A stretch of 64,000 nt of DNA, taken from contig NZ_SIJK02000009.1 of NCBI RefSeq assembly GCF_004762035.2, positions 12,181-76,180 of the forward strand, given 5' to 3'. The notes beneath the pieces are model-generated. The model did no database searches and was not told where the DNA came from. It saw nothing but the letters and a program-made list of their open reading frames with translations. The position numbers and the translations under genes are program-made. This document shows positions 17,713 to 25,851 of the stretch, in pieces (position 1 is the first letter of the stretch; every line of letters begins with the position of its first letter). This DNA is from Candidatus Chloroploca mongolica. Lineage in GTDB: Bacteria; Chloroflexota; Chloroflexia; Chloroflexales; Chloroflexaceae.

Positions 17713-18546
17713 TTACGCCTTCCAGCGCGGGTAACTACCAAACACCTTGAACATACCGGTTTTGGCACTGATGCGTTCAAGGGTTCGTTTCACGTGCGGA
17801 TCTTCGCGATGCCCATTGACATCAACCAGAAAGATATACTGCCCAAGGACAGCCTTGGACGGACGTGACTCGAGCTTGGTCATATTGATGTTTGCTTCGG
17901 CGAGCTCGAGCAGCGCACCGACCAATGTTCCGGCACGATCTTCCGTAAAACCAAAGCAGAAACTCGTCTTATCGTCACCGGTTGGAGGCGCATCGGCGGT
18001 CGCCAGGACAATAAAGCGGGTGACATTGCCGAGGTTATCGGCAATATCGCGGGCAAGGATGTGCGTCCCAGTCAACTCAGCGGCCCGCAGGGTACTGATG
18101 GCTGCAGCCTTGCGGTCATCGGCAACGGCCTCGGCGGGGGCGGCACTATTCGAGAGTGACGCCACTGTCGCAACCCCTGGCAAACAGCGCTCGACAAAAC
18201 GCCGACACTGCCCAAGACTCTGGGGATGGGCATAGAGTACCTCGATCTCGTCGAGACTCATCCCCGGACGCGCTACTAGATACTGGCGAATCGGAATAAC
18301 GATCTCGCCAACGATCTGCAAACTTGTCTCATGGATCAACAGATCGAGGGTGTAAGTGACACTACCTTCGAGCAGATTCTCGATAGGCAGCACCCCGACT
18401 AGGGCGGCCCCGGTCTCAATCGCTGTAACGACGGCGGGGATACTGGTCAGCGACAGCAAGCCCAATTCAGGCCGGGTGGCTGCATACGCGAGCGCGGCTT
18501 CTTCCGAGAAGGTGCCTGGTGGTCCAAGATAGGCAATCAAATTCAT
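17713..18546 (-). CDS. pheA: Prephenate dehydratase
   Basis: 277 residues: a type II periplasmic-binding-like catalytic domain (YLGPPGTFSEEAALAY at the start, PIENLLEGSVTYTLDLL, GNVTRFIVLA with the catalytic Thr) followed by a C-terminal ACT domain (KTSFCFGFTEDRAGTLVGALLELAEANINMTKLESRPSK). There is no chorismate mutase domain. It makes phenylpyruvate in phenylalanine synthesis, and the ACT domain carries the ESRP motif of phenylalanine feedback. The gene sits between leuA and cimA inside a branched-chain cluster, an unusual place that would put phenylalanine synthesis under the same leader control. Confidence 0.96.
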   Translation of the reverse strand: MNLIAYLGPPGTFSEEAALAYAATRPELGLLSLTSIPAVVTAIETGAALVGVLPIENLLEGSVTYTLDLLIHETSLQIVGEIVIPIRQYLVARPGMSLDEIEVLYAHPQSLGQCRRFVERCLPGVATVASLSNSAAPAEAVADDRKAAAISTLRAAELTGTHILARDIADNLGNVTRFIVLATADAPPTGDDKTSFCFGFTEDRAGTLVGALLELAEANINMTKLESRPSKAVLGQYIFLVDVNGHREDPHVKRTLERISAKTGMFKVFGSYPRWKA

Positions 18547-18561
18547 AGGTTATTTCGCTTC

Positions 18562-18604
18562 TTCAGACCAATACGACTAGCGAAACTAGCCGTATTGGTC
18601 TGAA
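18562..18604. repeat. Inverted repeat in the leuA-pheA gap
   Basis: About 20-bp arms (TTCAGACCAATACG on the outside) meet on the apex CTAGC-gaa-ACTAG, a variant of the CCAGC-NNN-GCTGG apex seen elsewhere. It fills nearly the whole gap between the leuA stop and the pheA start. Confidence 0.8.
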
Positions 18605-18610
18605 ACAGCA

Positions 18611-20293
18611 TCATCCCCCAAAGAGATCGACCGGCAGCCCGCCATCAGAGTCGGTGCTATAGCCAGCGGCGTACGCGACAGCTTCGGCCTTGATGCGTTC
18701 CTGGCGGGCAGCGAGCATCTTGTTGAGGGCGGCCATATACGCATAGGCCGCAGCCATGATGGTATCGGTATGCACCCCATAGCCACTAAAGATCTGCTGC
18801 GCAGCGCGGCGCCCGGTGAGACTGGCGGCGGTACTGGTGCTAGCGGCCATATTCAGCCCGGCATGGCCCTGTTCACGGATGCGCACCGTCACTTCAGCGA
18901 CTGCATCGAGGCCTTCAGTGATCGCGTTGATCGAGAATTCCATCAATTCATTGGGGCGTTGAATAATGCGGTTGATCGCTTTGTAGATCGCATCAACGGG
19001 GCCAGTGCCTTGGTCGCTGTCAACGCGCACCTGACCATTGGGGCCGATCAGTCGCACCGTGGCGGTTGGGATCATCCCGCTGCCCGAGCCATACTGCACA
19101 TGGTCGAGCGTATAAATATCGGGCGTATGCTGCATCTCGCCAGCAATCAGTGCCTCGATATCACGGTCATCAACGCGCTTCTTGCGGTCACAGAGATCCT
19201 TAAAGCGGGTGAAGACCTGTTGAAACTCCTCGGTGCTGAGCTTATAGCCCATCGCCTCAACATGCTTACGGAACGCATGGCGTCCCGAGTGCTTGCCAAG
19301 CACCAGCTCATTGCCATCGAGTCCGACCGTCTCGGCGCTCATAATCTCGTAGGTGAGCCGATTCTTCAGCACGCCATCCTGATGAATGCCTGACTCGTGG
19401 GCAAACGCATTTGCGCCAACGATCGCCTTATTGGGTGGCACAGGCACCCCAATAAAGCTTGAGACGAGACGCGAGGCGCGGGCGATCTCGTGGGTATTGA
19501 TCTGGGTATGCACCTCATAAAATTGACCACGCGTATGGATCGCCATCACGACCTCTTCGAGTGACGCATTGCCAGCCCGTTCGCCGATCCCATTGATCGT
19601 ACACTCAACCTGGCGAGCGCCGTTGCGCACCCCGGCGAGCGAATTGGCGACGGCAACACCAAGGTCATCGTGGCAATGGGTCGAGAGGATGCAGTGCTCG
19701 ATGCCGGGCACGTTCTCGTGGAGATCGCGGATCATCGCGCCATACTCATCGGGAGTCAGATAGCCAACGGTATCAGGAATATTGAGGGTCGTGGCCCCAG
19801 CTTGGACGGCGACCGTGACGGCCTCACGTAAAAAGGTCGGATCGCTTCGCCCGGCGTCCATTGGCGAGAACTCGACCTCCTCACAGAGCGAGCGGGCATA
19901 GGTGACCATGTCGCGGATCACCTCAAGACACTCGGCGCGGGTCTTGCGGAATTGATGCTCGAGGTGAATGTCTGAGGTAGACATAAACGTATGGATACGT
20001 TTCTTGACTGCGGGCTGGATGGCCGTCCAGGCTTTCTCGATATCGTCGCGATTCGCACGGGCGAGGGCCGCAATCACGGGGCCATCGGCCGTACCAACTT
20101 CACGGGCAATTTCGTGAACCGCTGCCCAGTCGCCTGGCGAAGCGGCGGGAAAGCCAGCCTCGATAATATCCACCTTCATCCGGGCAAGCTGGCGGGCTAC
20201 TTCTAGTTTCTCCTCCAACGTCATCGTACAACCGGGGGCCTGCTCGCCATCACGCAGCGTCGTATCGAAGATTCGTACGTGGCTGTCTCCCAT
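18611..20293 (-). CDS. leuA: 2-isopropylmalate synthase
   Basis: 560 residues, a bacterial LeuA of the longer type. The HMGL barrel has VRIFDTTLRDGEQAPGCTMTLEEK, HTFMSTSDIHLEHQF, FSPMDAGRSD, NIPDTVGYLTPDEYG, STHCHDDLGVAVANSLAGV and INGIGERAGNASLEEVVMA. The C-terminal regulatory domain contains SGMIPTATVRLIGPNGQ, which normally binds leucine for feedback. It commits 2-oxoisovalerate to leucine. The cluster thus has both a citramalate and an isopropylmalate entry enzyme. Confidence 0.97.
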   Translation of the reverse strand: MGDSHVRIFDTTLRDGEQAPGCTMTLEEKLEVARQLARMKVDIIEAGFPAASPGDWAAVHEIAREVGTADGPVIAALARANRDDIEKAWTAIQPAVKKRIHTFMSTSDIHLEHQFRKTRAECLEVIRDMVTYARSLCEEVEFSPMDAGRSDPTFLREAVTVAVQAGATTLNIPDTVGYLTPDEYGAMIRDLHENVPGIEHCILSTHCHDDLGVAVANSLAGVRNGARQVECTINGIGERAGNASLEEVVMAIHTRGQFYEVHTQINTHEIARASRLVSSFIGVPVPPNKAIVGANAFAHESGIHQDGVLKNRLTYEIMSAETVGLDGNELVLGKHSGRHAFRKHVEAMGYKLSTEEFQQVFTRFKDLCDRKKRVDDRDIEALIAGEMQHTPDIYTLDHVQYGSGSGMIPTATVRLIGPNGQVRVDSDQGTGPVDAIYKAINRIIQRPNELMEFSINAITEGLDAVAEVTVRIREQGHAGLNMAASTSTAASLTGRRAAQQIFSGYGVHTDTIMAAAYAYMAALNKMLAARQERIKAEAVAYAAGYSTDSDGGLPVDLFGG

Positions 20294-20318
20294 ATCACCT
20301 CTCTTTAGCTTGATCTAC

Positions 20319-20516
20319 ACTTATTGGTCTGGGAACAAGGTTTCCTGGTATGCTGGAGTGCCGGCTTTAGCCGGCTGAAGCCGGCACTCCCTTCGGCAGC
20401 AGAGCAGAAAGCTTATTTCACAGACTACTTATTGGTCTGGGAAGTAAGTTTTCTGGCTTTCCTGGGTACGCGGGCGTCCCGCCCGCTGTTGCTCCCGAAG
20501 CGGGCGGGACGCCCGC
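20319..20516. repeat. Repeat-rich ilvC-leuA gap: 17-bp duplication and two hairpins
   Basis: The 17-base string ACTTATTGGTCTGGGAA occurs at 20319-20335 and again at 20427-20443. Each copy is followed by a hairpin: GGAGTGCCGGCTT (20355-20367) with 20378-20390, and a GC-rich 17-bp stem GCGGGCGTCCCGCCCGC (20470-20486) with 20500-20516. No reading frame in 20294-20539 looks real. Confidence 0.8.
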
Positions 20517-20539
20517 GCTCCCAGGCTAGCTCCCCGCGC

Positions 20540-21562
20540 TTACGCGCCGCCGGTACCGGGTTTGACTTCACGTGGATTGACAAACGGCATCATGCGGCGC
20601 AATTCCAGCCCAATGCGTTCGATGGGATGTTCAATATCGGCCTGGCGGCGTGCATTGAAGCGCGGACGGCCCTGAACATTCTCATCAATCCAATCTTCGG
20701 CAAAGGCCCCCGACTGGATATCGGCCAGGATTTGCCGCATCGCCTGGCGGGTCTCTTCAGTAATCAGCCTGGGCCCGGCGGTATAGTCGCCCCACTCGGC
20801 GGTATCTGAGACCGAGTAGCGCATATAGTTGAGGCCACCCTGATAGAAGAGATCGACGATCAGCTTGAGTTCGTGCATACACTCGAAATAGGCTACCTCG
20901 GGCTGATAGCCTGACTCGACCAGGGTTTCGAAGGCCATCTTGACGAGTGAGGAGACACCACCACAGAGCACGACCTGTTCACCAAAGAGATCCGTCTCGG
21001 TCTCTTCGCCGAAGGTCGTCGTCAGCACACCGGCGCGGGTACAGCCGAGGCCTTTGGCATACGCGAGGGCATCGGCCATGGCACCCCCGGTTGCGTCCTG
21101 CTGCACCGCGACGAGCGCCGGAACGCCGCCGCCCTGCGTATAGACCTCGCGGACGCGGTGGCCGGGGGCTTTGGGGGCGACCATGCTCACATCAATGCCA
21201 GCCGGGGGGATAATCTGCCCAAACCGGACATTGAAACCGTGGGCAAACATCAACGTCTTACCTGGCTCCATAGAAGGGGCAATATGATCACGATAAATGT
21301 CGGCCTGCCCAATATCAGGGGTGAGTATCATAATCATCTGGGCTTCGCGGGCGGCATCTGCCACACTCATCGGCTTGAGGCCGACTTCTTCCACCTTGCT
21401 CCAACTCTTTGACCCAGGATAGAGGCCAACCCGTACATCAAGCCCGCTATCGGTCAAATTACGGGCATGGGCGTGACCCTGGCTCCCGAAACCAATAATG
21501 GCAATCGGCTTGTTTTTCAGACGTTCGAGATCGGCCTGCTTGTCGTAAAAGAGCTCCGCCAT
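20540..21562 (-). CDS. ilvC: Ketol-acid reductoisomerase (class I)
   Basis: 340 residues from ATG 21562 ([12 protein letters not shown]); a GTG six codons upstream is in frame but less likely. The Rossmann part has [17 protein letters not shown] for NADPH. The all-helical part has the metal ligands in [12 protein letters not shown] and the segment [30 protein letters not shown]. It converts acetolactate and acetohydroxybutyrate to dihydroxy acids in valine/leucine and isoleucine synthesis. The order ilvB-ilvN-ilvC is the common one. ilvD and leuB are not in this window. Confidence 0.97.
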   Translation of the reverse strand: MAELFYDKQADLERLKNKPIAIIGFGSQGHAHARNLTDSGLDVRVGLYPGSKSWSKVEEVGLKPMSVADAAREAQMIMILTPDIGQADIYRDHIAPSMEPGKTLMFAHGFNVRFGQIIPPAGIDVSMVAPKAPGHRVREVYTQGGGVPALVAVQQDATGGAMADALAYAKGLGCTRAGVLTTTFGEETETDLFGEQVVLCGGVSSLVKMAFETLVESGYQPEVAYFECMHELKLIVDLFYQGGLNYMRYSVSDTAEWGDYTAGPRLITEETRQAMRQILADIQSGAFAEDWIDENVQGRPRFNARRQADIEHPIERIGLELRRMMPFVNPREVKPGTGGA

Positions 21563-21710
21563 GATGCTGATCTTCTCCACATAAGAGGCAGACGAGGTCT
21601 GCCAGGCTTCTGGTACAGGGCGGCTTGCCCTGTACGTCTTAGATATGCAGGGCTAGCGCCCTGAAGACCCGTGTTGCTACGAGCACTCCGTCCATCTTTT
21701 TCTGATGGAT

Positions 21711-21762
21711 CGCCGTCTTTGGGTAAGGGCGCAGCGCGCTGCGCCCTTACCCAAAGACGGCG
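21711..21762. repeat. Perfect 25-bp inverted repeat in the ilvN-ilvC gap
   Basis: Arms 21711-21735 and 21738-21762 pair without mismatch around GCAGC-gc-GCTGC. The rest of 21563-21799 shows no gene; a short GGGCTAGCGCCC palindrome lies near 21650. Confidence 0.85.
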
Positions 21763-21799
21763 GTTGAAGCCAAAACTTCAACCGCCGTTGTCTGACGCC

Positions 21800-22339
21800 T
21801 CAATTGAGGGTTGGCACCACCCCGCTGCCATTGGTATTCTCGACATACTCGCTGGCGTTATGCCCGCGTGCGCCGCGTACCATTGCGATGCGCCCGGTGC
21901 GCATCATCTCTTTAATGCCATAGCCACGCACCACTTCGATAAAATTCTCGACCTTGCTCGGCGTACCGGTCATCTCAACAATCATCGTACTGGCCCCAAC
22001 ATCGACGATTTTGGCCTCGAAGACGCCAGACATTGAAACGATCTCGTGGCGAACCGACGACGGAGCGTGCAATTTGAGCACCACCATCTCACGTTCAACG
22101 ATGGGATCGTCAGTGACGTCACTAACCTTGATCACCTCGATCAAGCGATAGAGTTGTTTCACCACCTGCTCGACGTGATCGGACTCGATAACGAGCGTGA
22201 GGCGGCTGATCTCGGGCTGTTCGCTATGACCGACGGCGAGACTCTCGATATTATAGCCGCGACGGCGGATCAGCCCGGCCACACGTGTGAGCACACCGGG
22301 GCGATCCTGGACAAGCGCGACAATGGTATGTTTTTTCAT
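21800..22339 (-). CDS. ilvN: Acetolactate synthase small (regulatory) subunit
   Basis: 179 residues, the IlvH/IlvN size. The N-terminal ACT domain reads HTIVALVQDRPGVLTRVAGLIRRRGYNIESLAVG, and a C-terminal domain follows (VVLKLHAP, VDVGASTMIVEMTGTPSKVENFIEVVRGYGIKEMMRTGRIAMVRG). It activates IlvB and confers valine feedback. The gap to ilvB (22340-22474) contains GGGCC-TGT-GGCCC and a weak ATGCGCAC/GTGCGCAT repeat but no gene. Confidence 0.96.
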   Translation of the reverse strand: MKKHTIVALVQDRPGVLTRVAGLIRRRGYNIESLAVGHSEQPEISRLTLVIESDHVEQVVKQLYRLIEVIKVSDVTDDPIVEREMVVLKLHAPSSVRHEIVSMSGVFEAKIVDVGASTMIVEMTGTPSKVENFIEVVRGYGIKEMMRTGRIAMVRGARGHNASEYVENTNGSGVVPTLN

Positions 22340-22474
22340 CGTGCCCTCTACCTCTATTTGTGGGCCTGTGGCCCTACGCTGTTGTGCTGGCGAACAGGGC
22401 GTGTGGGAGCAACGGCCCCACTCGCCAAGTCATGCGCACGAGACCTCAGGCCTTGTGCGCATCCTGGGCGATCA

Positions 22475-24220
22475 TTATGATGCCTGTGGGTCGACGGTGA
22501 TCATATCGCCGATGGAGGCATTTTGCGGCACCATCGGGAAGACATTGACTTCGCGTTCGACGCGGAAATCGATCAAGACCGGGCCATCAGTCGCATAGGC
22601 TTCATCAATGGCGGCCTGCACCTGATCGCTATGCTCAACGGTGATGCCCTTCCAGTGATAGGCCTCGGCGAGTTTTGCGAAATCGGGGCCACTGAGGGGC
22701 GTCCCACTATAGCGCTTATTCTCGAAGAGCTCTTGCCACTGACGAACCATCCCAAGGTAGCCATTGTTAATGATGGCTACCTTGATATTCTTGATCCCTT
22801 CCTGATGAATCGTCGCCATCTCTTGATTGGTCATCTGGAAGCCACCATCGCCACAGATTACCCAGATCGTCTCATCGGGATGGGCAATCGCGACGCCCAG
22901 CGAGGCGGGCACCGAGAAGCCCATGGTTGCGGCCCCACCCGAGGTGATATGGGTGCGTGGCCCGGCGTTCCAATCCATCAACTGGGCCGCCCACATCTGA
23001 TGTTGACCAACATCGGTCACCACGCGATAGTTACCGCGCAGGGCAAGCGTCTGATTGATTTTCTGGTAGACATCATGCGGGGGCAGGGTCATATGGAGGG
23101 TATCGGCGCGATTGACATACTGCTGCTTGCCCTGATGTTTGTCTTGCATCTCGCGGATATGTTCCATCCAATCCGAGGCCGCGCTATGCAGGTCAGCCAG
23201 TTCTTCGCGGGCGGGCATCTCTTCAAGCAGGGCGAGCAAGGTTGCGCGGGCATCACCGACGATGGGCACCGTCACCTTGACATTCTTGCCAATTTCGGAG
23301 GGATCGATATCAACGTGAATCACTTTGGCATTGGGCGCAAAGGTACTGGCCTTGCCGGTCACGCGGTCATCAAAGCGCCCACCGATATTAAAGAGCACAT
23401 CGCAGGTCTGGATGGCCCGATTGACATGCACCCACCCGTGCATCCCAGGCATGCCAATGCTGAGGGGATGTTCTTCAGGGAACGAGCCAATGCCGTGGAG
23501 CGTCGTAATCACCGGAATGCGCAACTTCTCGGCGAAGTGGCGCAGTTCATCGGCGGCCCCCGACATAATCACGCCATTACCGGCGATAATCAAAGGTTTT
23601 TTGGCCTGGAGGAGCAGCTTGAGCGCTTCGCGGATCTGTTTACGATTGGGCTGATAGGTAGGCTTGTAGCCGGGCAAATTGAGCTTGACATCCCAGTTGG
23701 GCACGATACTCTTTTGCATCGCATCCTTGGTAATATCAATCAAGACCGGGCCGGGGCGACCAGTGGTAGCAATATGGATGGCCTCTTTGAAGACATAGGG
23801 CAGTTCATTCGCATCCTTGACCAGATAATTGTGCTTGGTAATAGGCATCGTAATGCCAGTGATATCGGTCTCCTGGAAGGCATCCTTGCCCAGCACGTGG
23901 CTCCCAACCTGCCCACAGATCGCCAGCAGCGGTGTACTATCCATCATCGCATCGGCGATTGGTGTGACCAGATTCGTCACCCCGGGGCCACTGGTACCGA
24001 TACAGACACCGATACGCCCGGTCGAACGTGCATACCCTTCGGCGGCGTGGCCTGCGCCCTGTTCGTGCCGACAGAGCACGTGGCGCAACCGATCACGATA
24101 CTCCCACATCGCAAAATAGAATGGCATGATGGCCCCACCAGGGATGCCAAACATCACCTCGACCCCCTCGCGGATGAGTGCCTCACACATGATCTGGGCA
24201 CCGGTCATTTGTTCGGACAT
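22475..24220 (-). CDS. ilvB: Acetolactate synthase large (catalytic) subunit
   Basis: 581 residues. The ThDP-enzyme pieces are in order: GVEVMFGIPGGAIMPFY and the catalytic-Glu segment CRHEQGAGHAAEGYARSTG, then GTSGPGVTNLVTPIADA, the FAD-type middle domain (GRFDDRVTGKASTFAPNAKVIHVDIDP), and the ThDP/Mg motif CGDGGFQMTNQEMATIHQEGIKNIKVAIINNGYLGMVRQWQ. It condenses two pyruvates, or pyruvate with 2-oxobutyrate. It is the first structural gene of the cluster, downstream of a leader peptide and terminator. A GAGGAAC sequence lies just before ATG 24220. Confidence 0.97.
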   Translation of the reverse strand: MSEQMTGAQIMCEALIREGVEVMFGIPGGAIMPFYFAMWEYRDRLRHVLCRHEQGAGHAAEGYARSTGRIGVCIGTSGPGVTNLVTPIADAMMDSTPLLAICGQVGSHVLGKDAFQETDITGITMPITKHNYLVKDANELPYVFKEAIHIATTGRPGPVLIDITKDAMQKSIVPNWDVKLNLPGYKPTYQPNRKQIREALKLLLQAKKPLIIAGNGVIMSGAADELRHFAEKLRIPVITTLHGIGSFPEEHPLSIGMPGMHGWVHVNRAIQTCDVLFNIGGRFDDRVTGKASTFAPNAKVIHVDIDPSEIGKNVKVTVPIVGDARATLLALLEEMPAREELADLHSAASDWMEHIREMQDKHQGKQQYVNRADTLHMTLPPHDVYQKINQTLALRGNYRVVTDVGQHQMWAAQLMDWNAGPRTHITSGGAATMGFSVPASLGVAIAHPDETIWVICGDGGFQMTNQEMATIHQEGIKNIKVAIINNGYLGMVRQWQELFENKRYSGTPLSGPDFAKLAEAYHWKGITVEHSDQVQAAIDEAYATDGPVLIDFRVEREVNVFPMVPQNASIGDMITVDPQAS

Positions 24221-24292
24221 GAGCCGTTCCTCCTGACGTTGCGTCTATGTACGACCTGCTGCAAGGCAGTGCGACGATAGACTGGTGACATT

Positions 24293-24323
24293 AAAAAACC
24301 CCCTGGTCGCATCCAGGAGGTTT
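24293..24323 (-). terminator. Intrinsic terminator (attenuator) upstream of ilvB
   Basis: Read on the minus strand, AAACCTCCTGG pairs with CCAGGGGGTTT around the loop ATGCGA and runs straight into six T. It lies 39 bases after the leader peptide stop and 72 bases before the ilvB start. The upstream TTTAGGGGGTT, which contains the leader stop codon (24354-24364), can pair with AACCTCC of the terminator's first arm, giving a plausible antiterminator. Confidence 0.85.
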
Positions 24324-24361
24324 AGTCTCGCTCACTCTACCAGGCCCGCAGGCTCAACCCC

Positions 24362-24439
24362 CTAAACGCGTTTGCTCCACCCGATAAGGAGGAGTACAAG
24401 ACCGCTAATAAGGAGTACGAGCACTGATCTGGGAGCCAT
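24362..24439 (-). CDS. Branched-chain leader peptide of the ilvB attenuator (25 aa)
   Basis: ATG 24439 to TAG 24362 encodes MAPRSVLVLLISG followed by LVLLLIGWSKRV. Thirteen of 25 residues are Leu, Val or Ile, in two runs (residues 6-11 and 14-19). This is the hallmark of a transcription-attenuation leader peptide: ribosome stalling at scarce Leu/Val/Ile codons would favour the antiterminator pairing GGGGGTT with AACCTCC, and free translation would allow the terminator at 24293-24323. A sigma-70-type promoter lies upstream. The frame is too short for usual gene finders. Peptide and terminator are read directly; regulation is inferred from known ilv/leu leaders. Confidence 0.8.
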   Translation of the reverse strand: MAPRSVLVLLISGLVLLLIGWSKRV

Positions 24440-24484
24440 AAGGGTATTTTCAATCCTTAGATATTGTTCTATCGAACGGAGTTA

Positions 24485-24514
24485 AGGATACCACAGGTAT
24501 GGAGGTACTGTCAA
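24485..24514 (-). promoter_or_regulatory. Promoter of the ilv-leu cluster
   Basis: Minus-strand TTGACA (24509-24514, perfect -35), an 18-base spacer, then TATCCT (24485-24490) as -10. Transcription would start near 24478, about 40 bases before the leader peptide ATG. Confidence 0.7.
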
Positions 24515-24523
24515 ACGCGTGAA

Positions 24524-24538
24524 AGCTTCCGGGAAGCT
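24524..24538. repeat. Palindrome AGCTTCC-G-GGAAGCT, copy 1
   Basis: The 17-base string AAAGCTTCCGGGAAGCT occurs here, just upstream of the ilv promoter, and again at 61327-61343 just upstream of the tRNA-Gly promoter. Confidence 0.7.
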
Positions 24539-24588
24539 GTCTGTCTGGCGTGCGTGCAAGACTTTTCGTCGTACCCTGTTGCCGTCCT

Positions 24589-24649
24589 ATAACCCCGTTC
24601 CTTGCGAAAAAGCCAGCAACGCTGGCTTTTTCGCAAGGAACGGGGTTAT
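24589..24649. repeat. Perfect 29-bp inverted repeat at the galT 3' end
   Basis: Arms 24589-24617 and 24621-24649 pair without mismatch around GCCAGC-aac-GCTGGC. The inner arm carries AAAAA/TTTTT. The repeat includes the galT stop codon and probably ends galT transcription. It belongs to the shared-apex hairpin family. Confidence 0.9.
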
Positions 24650-25647
24650 GGTTGCGGTTCTTCGCGGAGGAAGGCGGCGCACTGTTCAGGGAGGGCAGGA
24701 TTGATCCAGACCCCGCTGCCTAGTTCGAAGCCGGCACTGCGACTGAGGCGGGGGATGATGGCAATATACCAGTGAAAGTAGCCATTTTCTGGCTCTTTGG
24801 TTGGCGTTGTGCGAATGATCATGTTGTAGTCGGGATCATTCAGATGGCTATAGAGGCGGAAGAGCACATCACGGATGAGTGGTGCAAGATGCATCATCTC
24901 TTCGTCGGAGGCGTTGAGAAAGCTCGCACGATGATAGCGAGGCAGGATCCAGATATGGAAGGGTGAAGACGAAGCATAGAGCACAAAGGCGACATAATGA
25001 TCATTGATCGCAACAATGCGTTCGCCACTAGTCAATTCATCATGGAGCATCGTACAAAAGACGCACTGGCCGGTATCATCAAAGAAGCGACGGGCTTCTT
25101 CGATGCGGTGGCGGATATTGCCAGGCACAATGGGGAGGCCGATAATCTGGCTGTGGGTATGGGGTAATGAAGCCCCGGCTCGTTCGCCGTGGTTTTTGAA
25201 AAAGACGATCTGTTCGATGCGCGTATCGCTGGCAATTTGCTGCCCCCGGCGGCGATACATCAGCAACACATCGCGCACTTCTTCGTCGGTCATCAACGCG
25301 AGCGTCGCATTATGCAGGCGATGCTCAACCAGAACCTCGTGATAGCCAATGCCCGTAATGCGGCGTTCCACGCCATTGAACACCCTGGCGAGCGAGCCGT
25401 CGTGGGCCAGGGCGGGATACTTATTGCGTACAACACGCGTTGTCCACGGGCCATCCTCGGGGTCGCGGCAGACCTCAAGATCCAGTTCTTCATTGCCGAC
25501 ACAGAAAGGGCATGCCGGGTCGTGTTCGTGGCGCTCGTGGGTGCGGACGCGATTGCTTGCTTCGGCGTAGGCATTGGGACGGCGTGCCCGCTCGCTGGCA
25601 ATAATGACCCATTCGCGGGTTGCAATGTTTTGCCGTAGCTCGGCCAT
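24646..25647 (-). CDS. galT: Galactose-1-phosphate uridylyltransferase family protein
   Basis: 333 residues from ATG 25647 (MAELRQNIATREWVIIA). Zn-site Cys pair in CPFCVGNEE, the NKYPAL segment typical of GalT, the HIT-type active site GASLPHTHSQIIGLPIVP, and the second-domain segments SPFHIWILPRYHRASF and NGYFHWYIAIIPRL. The family exchanges UMP or AMP between hexose-1-phosphates and nucleotide sugars. No other Leloir gene adjoins, so the exact sugar nucleotide (UDP-glucose or ADP-glucose) is not certain. It is divergent from the ABC transporter genes. Confidence 0.9.
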   Translation of the reverse strand: MAELRQNIATREWVIIASERARRPNAYAEASNRVRTHERHEHDPACPFCVGNEELDLEVCRDPEDGPWTTRVVRNKYPALAHDGSLARVFNGVERRITGIGYHEVLVEHRLHNATLALMTDEEVRDVLLMYRRRGQQIASDTRIEQIVFFKNHGERAGASLPHTHSQIIGLPIVPGNIRHRIEEARRFFDDTGQCVFCTMLHDELTSGERIVAINDHYVAFVLYASSSPFHIWILPRYHRASFLNASDEEMMHLAPLIRDVLFRLYSHLNDPDYNMIIRTTPTKEPENGYFHWYIAIIPRLSRSAGFELGSGVWINPALPEQCAAFLREEPQP

Positions 25648-25851
25648 GGGCGTTATGATCCTAGGCGCGGCCTCCGGTGGCCGTACGGTCTCTTCCCTTC
25701 CCGCACAGCATTGCACGGAGGGATGGCATATGCACCGCCCCTATTGTAGCCGTAAGCACCTGCTCTGCGCAAGGGGCGTACCGATAGAGATACAGTGATT
25801 TATGTTACAATACGAAAACTACATGGCTTTTGCCCCCCCAAGAGGTGCGCT

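Noticed and set aside
22523-24280. 585-codon plus-strand frame antisense to ilvB
   Set aside because: ilvB on the minus strand has every family motif. The antisense frame encodes His/Gly/Arg-rich sequence with no recognisable domain and arises from codon bias.
24220-24480. T-box riboswitch upstream of ilvB
   Set aside because: No T-box sequence (TGGNACCGCG) or specifier-loop structure is visible; the short Leu/Val/Ile-rich frame and terminator explain the region better.
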